Assembly (NCBI GenBank): GCA_016792625.1
Contig: JAEUKK010000048.1
Location: 19,117-83,116 of the forward strand
From: Deltaproteobacteria bacterium
GTDB lineage: Bacteria; Myxococcota_A; UBA796; UBA2385
Direction: 5' to 3'
Length of the DNA stretch: 64,000 nucleotides
This document shows positions 10,769-21,140 of this stretch, piece after piece. The notes beneath the pieces are model-generated. The model did no database searches. It was not told where the DNA came from and saw only the letters and a list, made by a program, of their open reading frames with translations. The stretch's first letter is position 1. Each line of letters begins with the position of its first letter. Both the position numbers and the translations under genes were made by a program.

Positions 10769-11197
10769 ATGCAGTTCTCCAGCGTGCTCTTCCTCTGCGT
10801 GGCCAATTCGGCCCGCTCGCAGCTCGCCGAGGCCCTGGCCCGGCAGATCTTGGGGCCGACGGTGCGGGTGCAGTCGGCGGGCAGCGCGCCGTCCTCGGTC
10901 AACCCCTATGCGCTGCGGGCCCTCGACGAGGTGGGCGTGCCCACGGCGGATCTGGTCAGCAAGCACATCGACAGCATCGACCCCACCACGGTCGATCTGG
11001 TGATCACCCTCTGCGCCGAAGAGTCCTGCCCGGTGTTCCTCGGGGCGGCGCCGCGCCTGAGCTGGGCCATGCCCGACCCCGATCAGAAGCACGCGCAGCT
11101 CAGTGATGACGAGCGCATGGAGCACTTTCGGGTAGCCCGCCGGGCGATCCAGGGTCGGCTCGAGGTGCTGGCCGCTGCGCGCCGCGGGGTGGCCTAA
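10769..11197 (+). CDS. arsC: Arsenate reductase, thioredoxin-coupled type
   Basis: This 142-residue protein has the low-molecular-weight phosphatase-like fold. The P-loop CVANSARSQ places the nucleophile at Cys10 and the anion-binding Arg at 16. Cys82 and Cys87 (LCAEESCPV) correspond to the cysteines used for the disulfide relay in the plasmid pI258 ArsC type, although their spacing is shorter than the usual C82/C89. It reduces As(V) to As(III), which Acr3 then exports. Its TAA overlaps the ATG of arsH by one base (TAATG). Confidence 0.9.
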   Translation: MQFSSVLFLCVANSARSQLAEALARQILGPTVRVQSAGSAPSSVNPYALRALDEVGVPTADLVSKHIDSIDPTTVDLVITLCAEESCPVFLGAAPRLSWAMPDPDQKHAQLSDDERMEHFRVARRAIQGRLEVLAAARRGVA

Positions 11198-11949
11198 TGT
11201 CACCCCTCCACGACGGCGCGCCGCCCCCGGTCGGCCCGATCTCCCTGCCCGAGCTGCCCCGCTCCACCCACCCGCCGCGGGTGCTGGTGCTCTATGGCAG
11301 CCTGCGCGAGCGCAGCTACTCCCGCCTGCTGGCCGAAGAGGGCGCCCGGCTGCTGACCGCGATGGGCTGCGAGGTGCGCTTCTTTCACCCCCACGCGCTG
11401 CCCATGAAGGGGCCGGGCCTCGACGCCCACCCCGCGGTGGTCGAGCTGCGTGCCCTCTCCGACTGGTCCGAGGCCCAGGTCTGGAGCAGCCCTGAGCTGC
11501 ACGGGGCGGTCAGCGGGGTGTTCAAGAACCAGATCGACTGGCTGCCGCTCAACACGGGGGCGGTGCGGCCGACCCAGGGGCGCACCCTGGCGGTGATGCA
11601 GGTGAGCGGGGGCAGCCAGTCCTTCAACGTGGTCAATGCGCTGCGGCTGCTCGGGCGGTGGATGCGCATGATCACCATCCCCAACCAGTCCAGCGTGCCC
11701 AAGGCCTATGACGAGTTCCACGAAGACGGCACGATGCGCGACAGCCCCTACCGCGACCGCCTCGTCGACGTGATGGAAGAGCTGGTGCGCTTCACCCTGC
11801 TGACCCGCGACCTGCGCGACCCGCTCGTTGATCGCTATAGCGAGCGGCGCGAGGCGGCCCACCAAGAGCGGGTGGCGGCGAACCGGCCCCAAGATCGCGT
11901 GGGGGACATTGTCTCTGCGCCGGCCGGGGGCAGCGGGTCGGCGAGTTGA
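11197..11949 (+). CDS. arsH: ArsH, NADPH-dependent flavin oxidoreductase
   Basis: This 250-residue flavodoxin-like protein matches ArsH closely. It has the FMN-binding [14 protein letters not shown], then [21 protein letters not shown], and the conserved region [17 protein letters not shown]. ArsH enzymes oxidise trivalent organoarsenicals or act as NADPH:FMN reductases. It is the last gene of the ars operon and converges on the sigma-54 activator gene with 21 bases between the stops. Confidence 0.93.
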   Translation: MSPLHDGAPPPVGPISLPELPRSTHPPRVLVLYGSLRERSYSRLLAEEGARLLTAMGCEVRFFHPHALPMKGPGLDAHPAVVELRALSDWSEAQVWSSPELHGAVSGVFKNQIDWLPLNTGAVRPTQGRTLAVMQVSGGSQSFNVVNALRLLGRWMRMITIPNQSSVPKAYDEFHEDGTMRDSPYRDRLVDVMEELVRFTLLTRDLRDPLVDRYSERREAAHQERVAANRPQDRVGDIVSAPAGGSGSAS

Positions 11950-11970
11950 GAGGCGCGCTGTGTGGCCCGC

Positions 11971-13509
11971 TCAGCGCCCCTTCCGCCACTCTACGCCCAG
12001 GCGCTCCATGCGCGAGCGCAGGGTCGAGGGGTTGATGCGCAGGCGCTCGGCGGCGCCGCCCGGGCCTTGGATCTGCCCGCCAGCGGCCTTGAGCGCGTCG
12101 AGGATGGCTGCGCGGGCGATGTCTTCGAAGCTGCCGCTCAGCGGGGCCGGCGATGGTGGGGCGCTCGGGGCGCCCGGGCCGGCGCTGGGCGCGGCGGGGC
12201 GGGCCGGCGGGCGGGGCAGGCCGCCGCCCAGGGCGCGGGCCACGTCGAGGCGCCGACCGTCGCCGAGGATGGCCGCGCGCTCCACGACCGCGGCCAGCTC
12301 CCGTACGTTTCCCGGCCAGTCATAGGTCGAGAGGAGGGCGATGTCATCTGGGGTGGGGTGCAGGGGCGCGCCGCGCAGCCGGCGGCCTGCACGGGTCGCG
12401 AAGTGGGCGGTCAGCTCGCTGAGGTCCTCCATCCGGTCGCGCAGCGAGGGCAGGGTGATCGGGAAGACCGCCACCCGGTACCAGAGATCCTCCCGAAACC
12501 GCCCCTCGGAGATGAGGCGCGGCATGTCGCGGTGGGTGGCCGCGATGACCCGCACGTCGGCGCGCAGGGCGCGCTGGCCGCCGACCCGCTCGAAGGTGCC
12601 GTCCTGCAGCACCCGCAGCAGGCGCACCTGGGCGGCCGCGGGCAGCTCACCCAGCTCGTCGAGGAAGAGGGTGCCGCCGTCGGCGCGCTCGAACCAGCCA
12701 CGGCGGGTGGTGACCGCGCCGGTGAAGCTGCCCTTCTCGTGGCCGAACAGCTCGCTGTCGACCAGCTCGGCGGGGATGGCCCCGCAGTTGACCCGCAAGA
12801 AGGGCCCCGCGGCGCGCCGGCTGCGCTCGTGCACCGCCCGGGCGAGCACCTCTTTGCCCGAGCCCGTCTCGCCCAAGATGAGCACGGGCGCGTCGGTCGG
12901 CGCGACCTGGTCGATCTTCTCCATCACCTCGCGCAGTCCGGTGCGCTCGCCGACCACGGTCTCGGCGATGTCTTGGCGCTCGAGGCGGGTGAGCAGCGCC
13001 CGGTTGTCGGCCTCGGCGGCCTCGCGCAGGCGGGCGAGCTCGTGCACCCGCCGGTCGTTGACCAGGGCGACCTGCAGCGGCTCGATGAGCGCCGCGAGCA
13101 GCTCGGAGTGGCCGCCCACCTCGGCGATCTGCACCAGCACAGCGTGGGGCACGCCATCTTCGCCGGCCAGCAGGGCGGCCCAGAGCCCCGCGCGGGGCGC
13201 GGCCTCGCCCCGCTCGCGCAGCTCGACCAACATGCGCCGCAGCAGGGCCTCGCCGCTGAGGCGCTCGCGGTCGTCGACCCAGGCCAGCTCACCGCCGGGC
13301 AGGGCGGCGCCGGCCCCCCGCAGGCGGGTGGCGGCGAGCACGTCGAGGCGGGGCGGCAGGGGCTCGAGGCGCACCACGGCGAGGCCGGTCAAGGGGAGCT
13401 GCGCGCGCAGGCGCGGCGCGACCGACTCGACGAGGGCCTGGATCTCCAGGTGGCCGGCGACCTCTCGCCGGACCTCGATCATCAGGCTCAGCATCGCGCT
13501 CCGTTGCAT
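11971..13509 (-). CDS. Sigma-54 enhancer-binding protein of the sulfate-transport operon
   Basis: This 512-residue activator has an N-terminal GAF-like sensor region (about 1-165), an AAA+ domain with Walker A (GETGSGKE, 213-220), the contact loop GSFTGA (260-265) and Walker B LFLDEL (281-286), and a Fis-type helix-turn-helix ([18 protein letters not shown]) like that of FhlA/NorR proteins. The usual Ala of GAFTGA is Ser, a substitution known in functional family members. It lies 51 bases downstream of cysA on the same strand, so it is probably transcribed with the transporter. The sigma-54 promoters in front of the transporter, the porin and the dioxygenase fusion make it the obvious candidate regulator. 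The signal may reflect sulfur status, but nothing in the sequence proves this. Confidence 0.92.
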   Translation of the reverse strand: MQRSAMLSLMIEVRREVAGHLEIQALVESVAPRLRAQLPLTGLAVVRLEPLPPRLDVLAATRLRGAGAALPGGELAWVDDRERLSGEALLRRMLVELRERGEAAPRAGLWAALLAGEDGVPHAVLVQIAEVGGHSELLAALIEPLQVALVNDRRVHELARLREAAEADNRALLTRLERQDIAETVVGERTGLREVMEKIDQVAPTDAPVLILGETGSGKEVLARAVHERSRRAAGPFLRVNCGAIPAELVDSELFGHEKGSFTGAVTTRRGWFERADGGTLFLDELGELPAAAQVRLLRVLQDGTFERVGGQRALRADVRVIAATHRDMPRLISEGRFREDLWYRVAVFPITLPSLRDRMEDLSELTAHFATRAGRRLRGAPLHPTPDDIALLSTYDWPGNVRELAAVVERAAILGDGRRLDVARALGGGLPRPPARPAAPSAGPGAPSAPPSPAPLSGSFEDIARAAILDALKAAGGQIQGPGGAAERLRINPSTLRSRMERLGVEWRKGR

Positions 13510-13560
13510 CCGTGCTCCAGCTGGGTGGCGGCCGCCGCTCCGCGGGCCGCGCGCCCCCGT

Positions 13561-14603
<1,043 letters not shown>

Positions 14604-14607
<4 letters not shown>

Positions 14608-15419
14608 GCGGCACCGCCTCGGCGCCGGAGCGCCGACACGAGGGTGATCGAGGCCGCGGCGAGCAGCAGAGACAGGCCGGTGGCGACGGGCAGGTCGCGC
14701 TCTTCAATCGCGAGGTGGATCGACGTGGTCGCCGTGCTGGTGCGCATGGCGATGGCCCCGCCGAGCACGAGCACCGCGCCGAACTCACCCAAGGAGCGGG
14801 CGACGGTCAGCAGGGTGCCGCCGACCAGGGCCTCGCGCAGGTTGGGGAGGGTGACCCACCACAGGGTCTGCCAGCGGCTCGCCCCGAGGGTGGCCGCGGC
14901 CTCCTCCTCCGAGGTGCCCAGCTCTTCGAGCAGCACCGCCACCTCGCGCACGGTCAGGGGCAGGGTGACGAAGAGGGTACCGATGAGCACACCGAGGGGC
15001 GCGAAGGCGACCTGCACCCCGAGCTGGGAGAGGGCGGGGCCGAACAGACCCTGTCGGCCGATGAGCAGGAGGAAGGCGAGCCCAATCATCACCGGAGAGA
15101 CCGCCAGCGGCAGGTCGATCGCCGCGTCGAGCAGCCGGCGCCCCGGCAGCCGGCCCCGCACGAGCACGATGCCCCCTGCTGCGCCGAAGACCAGGGTAAA
15201 GGCCACGGTCAGCAGCGTGATCACCAGGGTGAGGCCGAGGCTGTGCAGCACGTCGGGCCGGATGAGCGCCGCCGCGATGGGCCCCGGCGCGCGCAGGCCC
15301 GCCCAGAGCAGGCTCAACATCGGCAGCAGCACCACGACGAAGACCCAGGTCCAGGTCAGCCCGAGCAGCCCGCGGGCGAGGGGGCCGCGCACGGGCGCGG
15401 CGCGCATGACCGCGCTCAT
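14604..15419 (-). CDS. cysW: Sulfate ABC transporter permease CysW
   Basis: This 271-residue inner-membrane permease has six predicted helices and the EAA-loop region EEEAAATLGASRWQTLWWVT, followed by SLGEFGAVLVLGG, which is typical of CysW-type permeases. It pairs with CysT to form the channel. It overlaps cysT and cysA by four bases on either side (ATGA), implying translational coupling of all three. Confidence 0.93.
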
Positions 15420-16243
15420 CGCTGCACCAGCCCGGCCGCGAGGGCCCGCCCGAGCGGCTGCAGGAGCAGGGCCACGCCCAGCAGGACCAGCGAGGTGGCC
15501 GCGGCGCCGGCCGTGTCGCCTGCCTCGACCTCACCCTGGATGAACACCGTCGCGGTGAGCGTTTTGAGCGGGATGTTGCCCGAGACGACCGCGACGGCGC
15601 CGAACTCGGCCACCGCCCGGGCGAAGACCTGCACGCCGCCCGCGGCCACGGCCGGGGTCAGCGCGGGCAGCAGCACCCAGCGGAAGGTCTGCCACTGGCT
15701 CGCGCCCAGCGTGGCCGCCGCCGCCTCTTCGGTCGGGTCAAGCTCGGCGAGCACCGGCTCGACCGCGCGCACCACGAAGGGGAAGGTGATGAACAGCAGG
15801 GCCAAGAGCAGCGCCGGGCGGGCGTAGATCACCTGCAGGTCGAGGGCCTTGAGCGCGGGGGCGAGCGGACCGACCGGACCATACAACGCGACGATCAAGA
15901 AGCCAGCGACCAATGTCGGGACGGATAAGGGGAGGTCGACCAGCGCAGCCAGCAGACCCTTGCCGGGGAACTCCCAGCGCACCAGGGCCCAGGCCACGCC
16001 GAGGCCGACGACCCCGTTGCAGACGGTGGTCGCGGCGGCCAGGCCCAGCGTCAACAGCAGCGCGGCGCTCGCCTCGGGGCGGGTGATGGCGGCGAGGGCG
16101 GCGCTGGGGCCCTGGTCGAGGCCGTGCACCACCAGGGCGATGATCGGCAGCACCACCAGGGCGGCGACCGTGCCCAAGGTGAACAGCGAGAGCAGCGGGT
16201 GGGGGCGGCTCAGCGCCGCGGGCTCGGCGGCGCGGGCGCTCAT
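15416..16243 (-). CDS. cysT: Sulfate ABC transporter permease CysT
   Basis: The ATG at 16243 gives a 275-residue permease and an ATGA overlap with the binding-protein stop. An earlier in-frame start would lie inside that gene. The sequence shows six hydrophobic helices and the CysT/CysU motifs LSVPTLVAGF, EEAAAATLGASQWQTFRWV and FGAVAVVSGNIP. It forms a heterodimer with CysW. The order binding protein, CysT, CysW, CysA is the standard sulfate operon order. Confidence 0.94.
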   Translation of the reverse strand: MSARAAEPAALSRPHPLLSLFTLGTVAALVVLPIIALVVHGLDQGPSAALAAITRPEASAALLLTLGLAAATTVCNGVVGLGVAWALVRWEFPGKGLLAALVDLPLSVPTLVAGFLIVALYGPVGPLAPALKALDLQVIYARPALLLALLFITFPFVVRAVEPVLAELDPTEEAAAATLGASQWQTFRWVLLPALTPAVAAGGVQVFARAVAEFGAVAVVSGNIPLKTLTATVFIQGEVEAGDTAGAAATSLVLLGVALLLQPLGRALAAGLVQR

Positions 16244-17343
16244 GGCGTGGCCCCGGCCTGGGCGGCCGCATAGGCGCCGTTGGGGCCGAAAACGGTCTCC
16301 TGCACGCTCTTCCAGCCACCCAGATCGGCGATGGTGAAGCTGTCCTTGGGGGTGGGCAGCTCGGCGGGGGTCAGGGCGGGGTCGGCCGGGCGCAGGCCGT
16401 GCTTGGCGAAGATGGTCTGGGCGGGGGCGGTGTGCAGCCAAGCGACCAGGGCCTCGGCGGCGGCCCGGTCGCCGTGCGCGTCGACCGAGGCGTCGACCAC
16501 CGCCAGCGGGTTCTCGATGATGATGGTCGAGGGCGGCACCACATAGTCCATGCTGGGCTTGCCCTCGGCCTCGGCCTTGGCCTTGGCTTTGGCGACCAGC
16601 ACTTCGTTCTCGTAGGTGATCGCCACGTCGCCGACCCCGCCCTCAAAGGTCAGGATCGACTCGCGGGCGCCCTTGTCCATGACCGCGACGTTCTTGAGCA
16701 CGCGGCCAAGCAGCGCGGTGGCGGCGGCGGGGTCATTGGCCGGCACCCCGGCGTGCCCGCGCAGGGCCGCACCCCAGAGGGCGGCGATGTTCCACATGGC
16801 GCCCCCGCTGGTCTTGACGTTGGGGGTCAGCACCTGCACATCGGGGCGGGTGAGGTCCTCCCAGCCCTGGATGTTCTTTGGGTTGCCCGGCCGCACGGCG
16901 AGCACGACCAGGCTGCGGGTGACGATGCCGCCGTGGGGCCCTTGGTCCCAGGCGTGGGTGATGAGGCCGGCATCGGCGATCTTCGTCACGTCAGGGGCCA
17001 GGCTGAGCGCGACGATGTCGGCCTCGAGGCCGCCGATCACCGCCCGGGCCTGGGCGCCCGAGGCCTGGTAGGACTCCTGCACGGTGAGGGTCTCGCCGGT
17101 CTTGGCCTTCCACTCGGCGGCGAAGACGGGCAGGAGCTCGGCGTAGGCCTCGCGCGGCGTGGTGTAGGCAGCCAGGGTCAGATCGCGGGTGGTCACCGCG
17201 GGAGCATTGGGGGTTGATGCGGGAGCGCCCGCCGGGTCCTCCCCCCCGCCGCACGCGGCGAAGGTGACGACCGCTGCTGTCGCGGCGATGGAGGAGATGC
17301 TGAGGCTGCGCCCGCCTGGGCGGCGGGGGGAGGACGGGGACAT
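16240..17343 (-). CDS. sbp: Periplasmic sulfate-binding protein
   Basis: This 367-residue protein has an N-terminal export signal ending in VVTFAACGGGED, whose AAC supports lipid attachment. The mature part matches sulfate-binding proteins of the Sbp/CysP type: YTTPREAY, SYQASGAQARAV, EADIVALSLAPDV, the conserved TPNVKTSGGAMWN, and GDVAITYENE. It captures sulfate or thiosulfate for CysTWA. A sigma-54 promoter stands 43 bases upstream of the ATG, and GGAG precedes the start. It is the first gene of the five-gene operon ending in the sigma-54 activator. Confidence 0.94.
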   Translation of the reverse strand: MSPSSPRRPGGRSLSISSIAATAAVVTFAACGGGEDPAGAPASTPNAPAVTTRDLTLAAYTTPREAYAELLPVFAAEWKAKTGETLTVQESYQASGAQARAVIGGLEADIVALSLAPDVTKIADAGLITHAWDQGPHGGIVTRSLVVLAVRPGNPKNIQGWEDLTRPDVQVLTPNVKTSGGAMWNIAALWGAALRGHAGVPANDPAAATALLGRVLKNVAVMDKGARESILTFEGGVGDVAITYENEVLVAKAKAKAEAEGKPSMDYVVPPSTIIIENPLAVVDASVDAHGDRAAAEALVAWLHTAPAQTIFAKHGLRPADPALTPAELPTPKDSFTIADLGGWKSVQETVFGPNGAYAAAQAGATP

Positions 17344-17385
17344 AGGCGCTCCACGCGCGGGGCTCCGCGCGGCGTGAGGGGGACA

Positions 17386-17400
17386 GCAAGGCCGATGCCA
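17386..17400 (-). promoter_or_regulatory. Sigma-54 promoter of the sulfate-transport operon, in the 17344-17607 gap
   Basis: The minus-strand sequence TGGCATCGGCCTTGC fits TGGCACG-N4-TTGC with two mismatches in the less conserved bases. The invariant GG and GC are ten bases apart. The predicted start near 17375 leaves a 30-base leader. The remaining 264-base gap to the porin stop is extremely GC-rich, with GGCG-type repeats and one 6-bp dyad (GGCGCG/CGCGCC), but no clear copy of the palindrome found at 19049-19096. Confidence 0.8.
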
Positions 17401-17607
17401 ACCCGCGGCGGCGGGCGGCGGGGTGGGTGGGTCTCGGCGCGAGAGCGGCGGTCGGTCGGGGGCTCTGGCGTGGCGGGCGGCGTCGAGGGGGCGCGGCCAC
17501 GGGCGGCGGCGGCGACGGGGCGCGGCGGCGGGGCGCGGCGGCGCGCGGCGGTCGCGCCGGGCCGCCGGCGGGGCGCGGCAGCTGGGGCCGTGCCCGCGGG
17601 CCTGCGC

Positions 17608-18885
17608 TTAGAACATGACGTCGACGAGCAGCGAGGCGCTGTGGTCGGCGGCGCTGAACTCCTCACCCCAGCGGGTGGCCCAGCCGGCTTGGACCTTGAA
17701 GCGGTGGCCGTTTTCATACCAGTTGAGGCCCGCGCCGGCTTCATGACCGAAGGCCTCGACCTCGTCGACAAAGGCCTGGTCGGTGCCCTCGGCGGCCTGG
17801 AGCTGGCCGTAGCGGCCGGCGAGCTCGAGGTCCTTGACGAGCATGGTCGAGGGCTGCACGAACCAGCCCCAGCCCGAGCGGGCCCACTCGGTCACCTTGG
17901 CGCCCTCGGCGTCTTCGCCGACCAGCTTGTCCTCGGCGGCGCTGCGGCTCATCACCTGGCCGAGCAGGGCGGCCCCCCGCCACTTGAAGACCAGATCGGC
18001 GGCCAGGTGCGTGTAGTCGGCGGTGTTGGCCGTGTAGGTGGTCGAGGTCGTGCTGCGCGCGCGGTTGGTGTTGAGGTTGTAGGCGGCGGCGGCCCCCAGC
18101 GCGAGGCGCGGGCTGGGGGTGCGGGTGAGATCGCCCTCCTGGTCGTCATCCATCGCGCCGAGGGGGCGCAGCTCGACGCGGGCCACGCTGAGCATGCCCG
18201 GCTCCTTGGCGACCGCGGCGTTGGGGCCGCCGCCGCCGAAGACACCGAGCCTGTAGGCGAAGATCGAGCTGTCGCCGCCGAGGTGGTCGCTGTAGAGGTA
18301 GGCGCCGAGGTCGCGGTCGAGGCTCAGCTCGCTCACCACCCGCTGCCGGTCGGGGAGCTGCAGGGCGAACTCGCGGATGGTGCGGGCCCGGTCGAAGGGC
18401 ACGAAGATCTGCCCGACCCGCAGGCTTGCGTTGGGGTTGTGGGTCAGGTCGAGGTAGGCGTCATAGACCGGCGAGATCGTGCCGTCACGGTAATCGTTGG
18501 GTGCCACCGCGAGCTGCACGACGTACTGGACGTCGGGCGACAGGGTGTGGCCAGTCATAAAGATACGGGCGGTGTTGACCTTGGCGATGAGGGTCGGCTC
18601 ACGCTCCCCGCCCTCCTCCACCGGCGGCGGCGCGGCGAGCTGCGAGCGCAGCTGGATGCGCCCGCGCAGGTTCATCGAGAAGTTCCCATCGGCGCTGGTG
18701 ACGCGCAGGCCTTTGCCCGGCGCGCCCTCGGCGGTGGCCGCGGCGGGTCGCGGGGCGGGCGCGGGCGCGGGCTCTCCGGCGGAGGCGGCAGCGGGCGCGG
18801 CGCACAGCGCGAGCGCGACCGCGGCGGCGAGGGAGGGCCAGCGGAAGGGGGCCTGCGCGGGCGAGGGCGGTGCGGTGCGGGGCAT
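17608..18885 (-). CDS. Phosphate-selective porin O/P-type outer-membrane porin
   Basis: The ATG at 18885, preceded by GGAG, gives 425 residues and a good signal peptide (hydrophobic core SLAAAVALALCAAPAAASA). Starts further upstream would precede the signal with an Arg-rich tail. The mature protein begins with the O/P-family pattern TSADGNFSMNLRGRIQLR and continues with alternating beta strands (DVQYVVQLAVAP, ASLRVGQIFVPFDRARTIRE) to a C-terminal Phe, as expected of an outer-membrane barrel (LLVDVMF). Members of PF07396 form trimeric anion channels. Placed between the sulfate operon and a dioxygenase fusion and behind its own sigma-54 promoter, it may admit sulfate or sulfonates; that specificity is inferred. 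Confidence 0.87.
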   Translation of the reverse strand: MPRTAPPSPAQAPFRWPSLAAAVALALCAAPAAASAGEPAPAPAPRPAAATAEGAPGKGLRVTSADGNFSMNLRGRIQLRSQLAAPPPVEEGGEREPTLIAKVNTARIFMTGHTLSPDVQYVVQLAVAPNDYRDGTISPVYDAYLDLTHNPNASLRVGQIFVPFDRARTIREFALQLPDRQRVVSELSLDRDLGAYLYSDHLGGDSSIFAYRLGVFGGGGPNAAVAKEPGMLSVARVELRPLGAMDDDQEGDLTRTPSPRLALGAAAAYNLNTNRARSTTSTTYTANTADYTHLAADLVFKWRGAALLGQVMSRSAAEDKLVGEDAEGAKVTEWARSGWGWFVQPSTMLVKDLELAGRYGQLQAAEGTDQAFVDEVEAFGHEAGAGLNWYENGHRFKVQAGWATRWGEEFSAADHSASLLVDVMF

Positions 18886-18970
18886 CGGGGCTCCAGGGGC
18901 CGGTCGGGGAGGGCGGGGCGGGCGGCGGAGGGCGGGGCGGCCGCGGGGCGATCGGTCGCGGCGGCGGACA

Positions 18971-18985
18971 GCAAGGGCCGTGCCA
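18971..18985 (-). promoter_or_regulatory. Sigma-54 promoter of the porin gene
   Basis: TGGCACGGCCCTTGC on the minus strand is a perfect match to TGGCACG-N4-TTGC. The start point should fall near 18960, about 75 bases before the porin ATG at 18885. Confidence 0.88.
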
Positions 18986-19048
18986 GGTCGTGGCGGCGGC
19001 ACTATCCCGCGGCGGCCGGGCGCTGTCGTGCGGGGCCGCGGCGATGCG

Positions 19049-19096
19049 GCGACATGTCGCGGCGGGCGGCGGCGCTGTCGCCGCGACATGTCGCGG
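19049..19096. promoter_or_regulatory. Paired GCGACATGTCGC palindromes, probable shared enhancer in the 18886-19193 divergent region
   Basis: The 12-bp palindrome GCGACATGTCGC occurs twice, at 19049-19060 and 19083-19094. The second copy extends to a perfect 16-bp palindrome (CCGCGACATGTCGCGG, 19081-19096). The centres are 34 bp apart. The pair lies between two divergent sigma-54 promoters, near -95 and -129 from the porin start and near -74 and -108 from the dioxygenase-fusion start. This is the expected position for an enhancer serving both. The rest of the 308-base divergent region is GGCG-rich filler without an ORF. Confidence 0.7.
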
Positions 19097-19136
19097 CGGC
19101 GGAGGGGGCGGCGCGGAGCAGGGGGCGGTCTCCGCG

Positions 19137-19151
19137 TGGCACGCGCGTTGC
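19137..19151 (+). promoter_or_regulatory. Sigma-54 promoter of the dioxygenase-flavoprotein gene
   Basis: TGGCACGCGCGTTGC on the plus strand is a perfect match to TGGCACG-N4-TTGC and is followed by A, as often seen. The start near 19163 gives a leader of about 30 bases before the ATG at 19194. Confidence 0.88.
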
Positions 19152-19193
19152 ACAGCCGCGCCCGTGCGCCGCGCTGGCGCCGACGAGGTGCCC

Positions 19194-21071
19194 ATGCCCG
19201 ATCCGTCCTTGGTTGACCTCCGCTCCTTGCTCGACCGCCTCCCGCCCGGGCGCCTCGGCCCCGCCGACCTCGACGCGGCGCTCGCCGGCCCGGTCGACCC
19301 GACCGCCCTGGCTGGCGCAGCGCGCTTCTCCACCGAACGGTATCAGCGGGTCTCTCTATATGCCGACGAGCGGGTCGAGCTGCGCCTCCTCTGTTGGGGC
19401 CCCGGACAGTCCTCGGCTCTCCATGGCCATGGCGGCTCCGCCTGCGCTTTTCGTGTGGTGAGCGGCGTGGCCGAGGAGCACCTGCTGGACGGCGCGCTCA
19501 CCGCGCTCAGCCCGGGGGCCATCGGAAAGGTCGAGCAGGACACCATTCACCAGGTCGCCAACCGCGGCCAAGCGCCGCTGCTCACCCTGCACGCCTACGC
19601 GCCGCCCTTGCCGGTCGACCAGCCCGCGGCGGCGGACGGCCATCAAGTGGTCATCGTCGGGGGTGGCTTGGCCGGTGTGTCGGTCGCCGTGCACCTCTTG
19701 TTGGCGGGCGGCCCGCGCTTGCGGGTCACCCTGGTCGATCCAGGCCACGAGATCGGGCGCGGGGTGGCCTACGCCACGCCCGACCCCGAGCACCTGCTCA
19801 ACGTGCCCTCGGGCAAGATGGCCATCCATCCCGATGATCCGAATGCTTTTGTTCGTTTTGCGCTCGCCCAGGGCCTTACCGCCGATCCCTACACTCTCCT
19901 CCCCCGTCGGGTGTATGGGGCCTATGTGCAGCAGGCGCTCGCCGACGCGGTCTGCGGAGCCAAGGGACGCCTGCGGCTCGCCCGGGGGGCCGCGCACACC
20001 GCCCAGCCCAGCGGCGAGGGCTGGGAGCTGCGCCTCTCGGACGGCCGCTCCCTTTACGCCGATGACCTCGTCCTCGCCACGGGTCATGCCGCCACGCGTG
20101 TCCCGGCGGGCCTCGACGCCCTCCGCGGCGCGCCGGGCCTCATCGAAGACCCCTGGGCGCCCGGGGCCATCGCCTCGGTTCCGGCGGACGCGCGGGTGCT
20201 CGTGGTGGGCACCGGTCTCTCGGCGATGGACGTGGTGGGGAGCCTGCGGCGCCAAGGTCATCGGGCCCCGGTCACCGCGACCTCGCGCCGCGGACAGTGG
20301 CCGCGGCCGCACCTGCCCGACAACCATTGGACGGGGGTGCGGATCGACCTCGATTTGGACGCCGCACCCGCCACCGCCGATGGCCTCGCCCGGTGGCTCG
20401 AGGGCGAGGTGAAGAGCGCCGCCACGCGGGGGATCCCCTGGCAGGCCGTGCTCGGCGCGGTCCGACCGCATGTGGTGGGGCTCTGGGCCAGCCTCAGCGA
20501 GGCCGAGCGGGCGCGCTTCCTCAGCCGCCACCGCCCGCGGTGGGAGGTCTACCGGCACCGGGCCCCGGCCGAGGCGCACGAGGCCTTGCGGTCCTGGCGC
20601 GCCGAGGGCTGGCTGCGCTCGCGCGCGGGCACCCTGTTGTCCTCCACGCCCGGCCCCGATGGCCTGCAGGTCATCAGCCAAGTGGGCGCGGTGGTCGTCG
20701 ACGAGGTCTACGACTACGTCATTTTGTGCACGGGGAACGAGGGGGAGCAGCGGGCGCATAGCCCGCTGTGGGCGCAGCTCATCGATGAGGGCCTCGCCAC
20801 GCCCGACCCCCACGGCCTGGGCGTGGAGAGTGACCACCAGCACGGGCTCCTCGACGCCCGTGGCCGCAGCCGTCGGCTCTGGGGCATCGGCGGCATGCTG
20901 CGGCCGCGCTTCTTTGAGACGACCGCCGCGCCCGAGATCACCGCCCAGGCCTACACCATCGCGCATGCCGTCCTCGAGCGCCCGCCGGCCCGGCTCGCCC
21001 AGGGGCTGGGCGCGGTGGACCCCGCTGCGGCCGATCCCGCCGAAGTGGGCGAGGGGCGGGTCCAGCCTTGA
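19194..21071 (+). CDS. Thiol (cysteine-type) dioxygenase fused to an FAD/NAD(P)-binding oxidoreductase
   Basis: The ATG at 19194, with GAGG five bases upstream, gives 625 residues. Residues about 45-140 are a cysteine-dioxygenase-like cupin. LLCWGPGQSSALHGHGGSAC carries iron ligands His77 and His79 with Cys84 in the position of the Cys-Tyr cofactor cysteine, and His119 (DTIHQVAN) is the third ligand. From residue 150 an FAD-binding domain follows: VVIVGGGLAGVS, GRGVAYATPDPEHLLNVPSG, then a second nucleotide site VLVVGTGLSAMDVVGSL and the late LCTG. This part matches the NAD_binding_9 group of FAD/NAD(P)-binding proteins. The cupin half would oxidise a thiol to a sulfinate; the flavoprotein half may process the product or the same substrate. 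The sulfate locus next door supports a sulfur role. Confidence 0.85.
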   Translation: MPDPSLVDLRSLLDRLPPGRLGPADLDAALAGPVDPTALAGAARFSTERYQRVSLYADERVELRLLCWGPGQSSALHGHGGSACAFRVVSGVAEEHLLDGALTALSPGAIGKVEQDTIHQVANRGQAPLLTLHAYAPPLPVDQPAAADGHQVVIVGGGLAGVSVAVHLLLAGGPRLRVTLVDPGHEIGRGVAYATPDPEHLLNVPSGKMAIHPDDPNAFVRFALAQGLTADPYTLLPRRVYGAYVQQALADAVCGAKGRLRLARGAAHTAQPSGEGWELRLSDGRSLYADDLVLATGHAATRVPAGLDALRGAPGLIEDPWAPGAIASVPADARVLVVGTGLSAMDVVGSLRRQGHRAPVTATSRRGQWPRPHLPDNHWTGVRIDLDLDAAPATADGLARWLEGEVKSAATRGIPWQAVLGAVRPHVVGLWASLSEAERARFLSRHRPRWEVYRHRAPAEAHEALRSWRAEGWLRSRAGTLLSSTPGPDGLQVISQVGAVVVDEVYDYVILCTGNEGEQRAHSPLWAQLIDEGLATPDPHGLGVESDHQHGLLDARGRSRRLWGIGGMLRPRFFETTAAPEITAQAYTIAHAVLERPPARLAQGLGAVDPAAADPAEVGEGRVQP

Positions 21072-21140
21072 GGTCGGGGGCCTGCCGGGGCGGCGATCCG
21101 CAGCACCGATGCCCTGATCGGATCACCCGGCCCTTGCGGC

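Noticed and set aside
17374..19461. A 695-codon plus-strand frame over the porin and promoter region
   Set aside because: It runs antisense to the porin and through the sigma-54 promoters and palindromes. The translation is Gly/Arg/Ala low-complexity.
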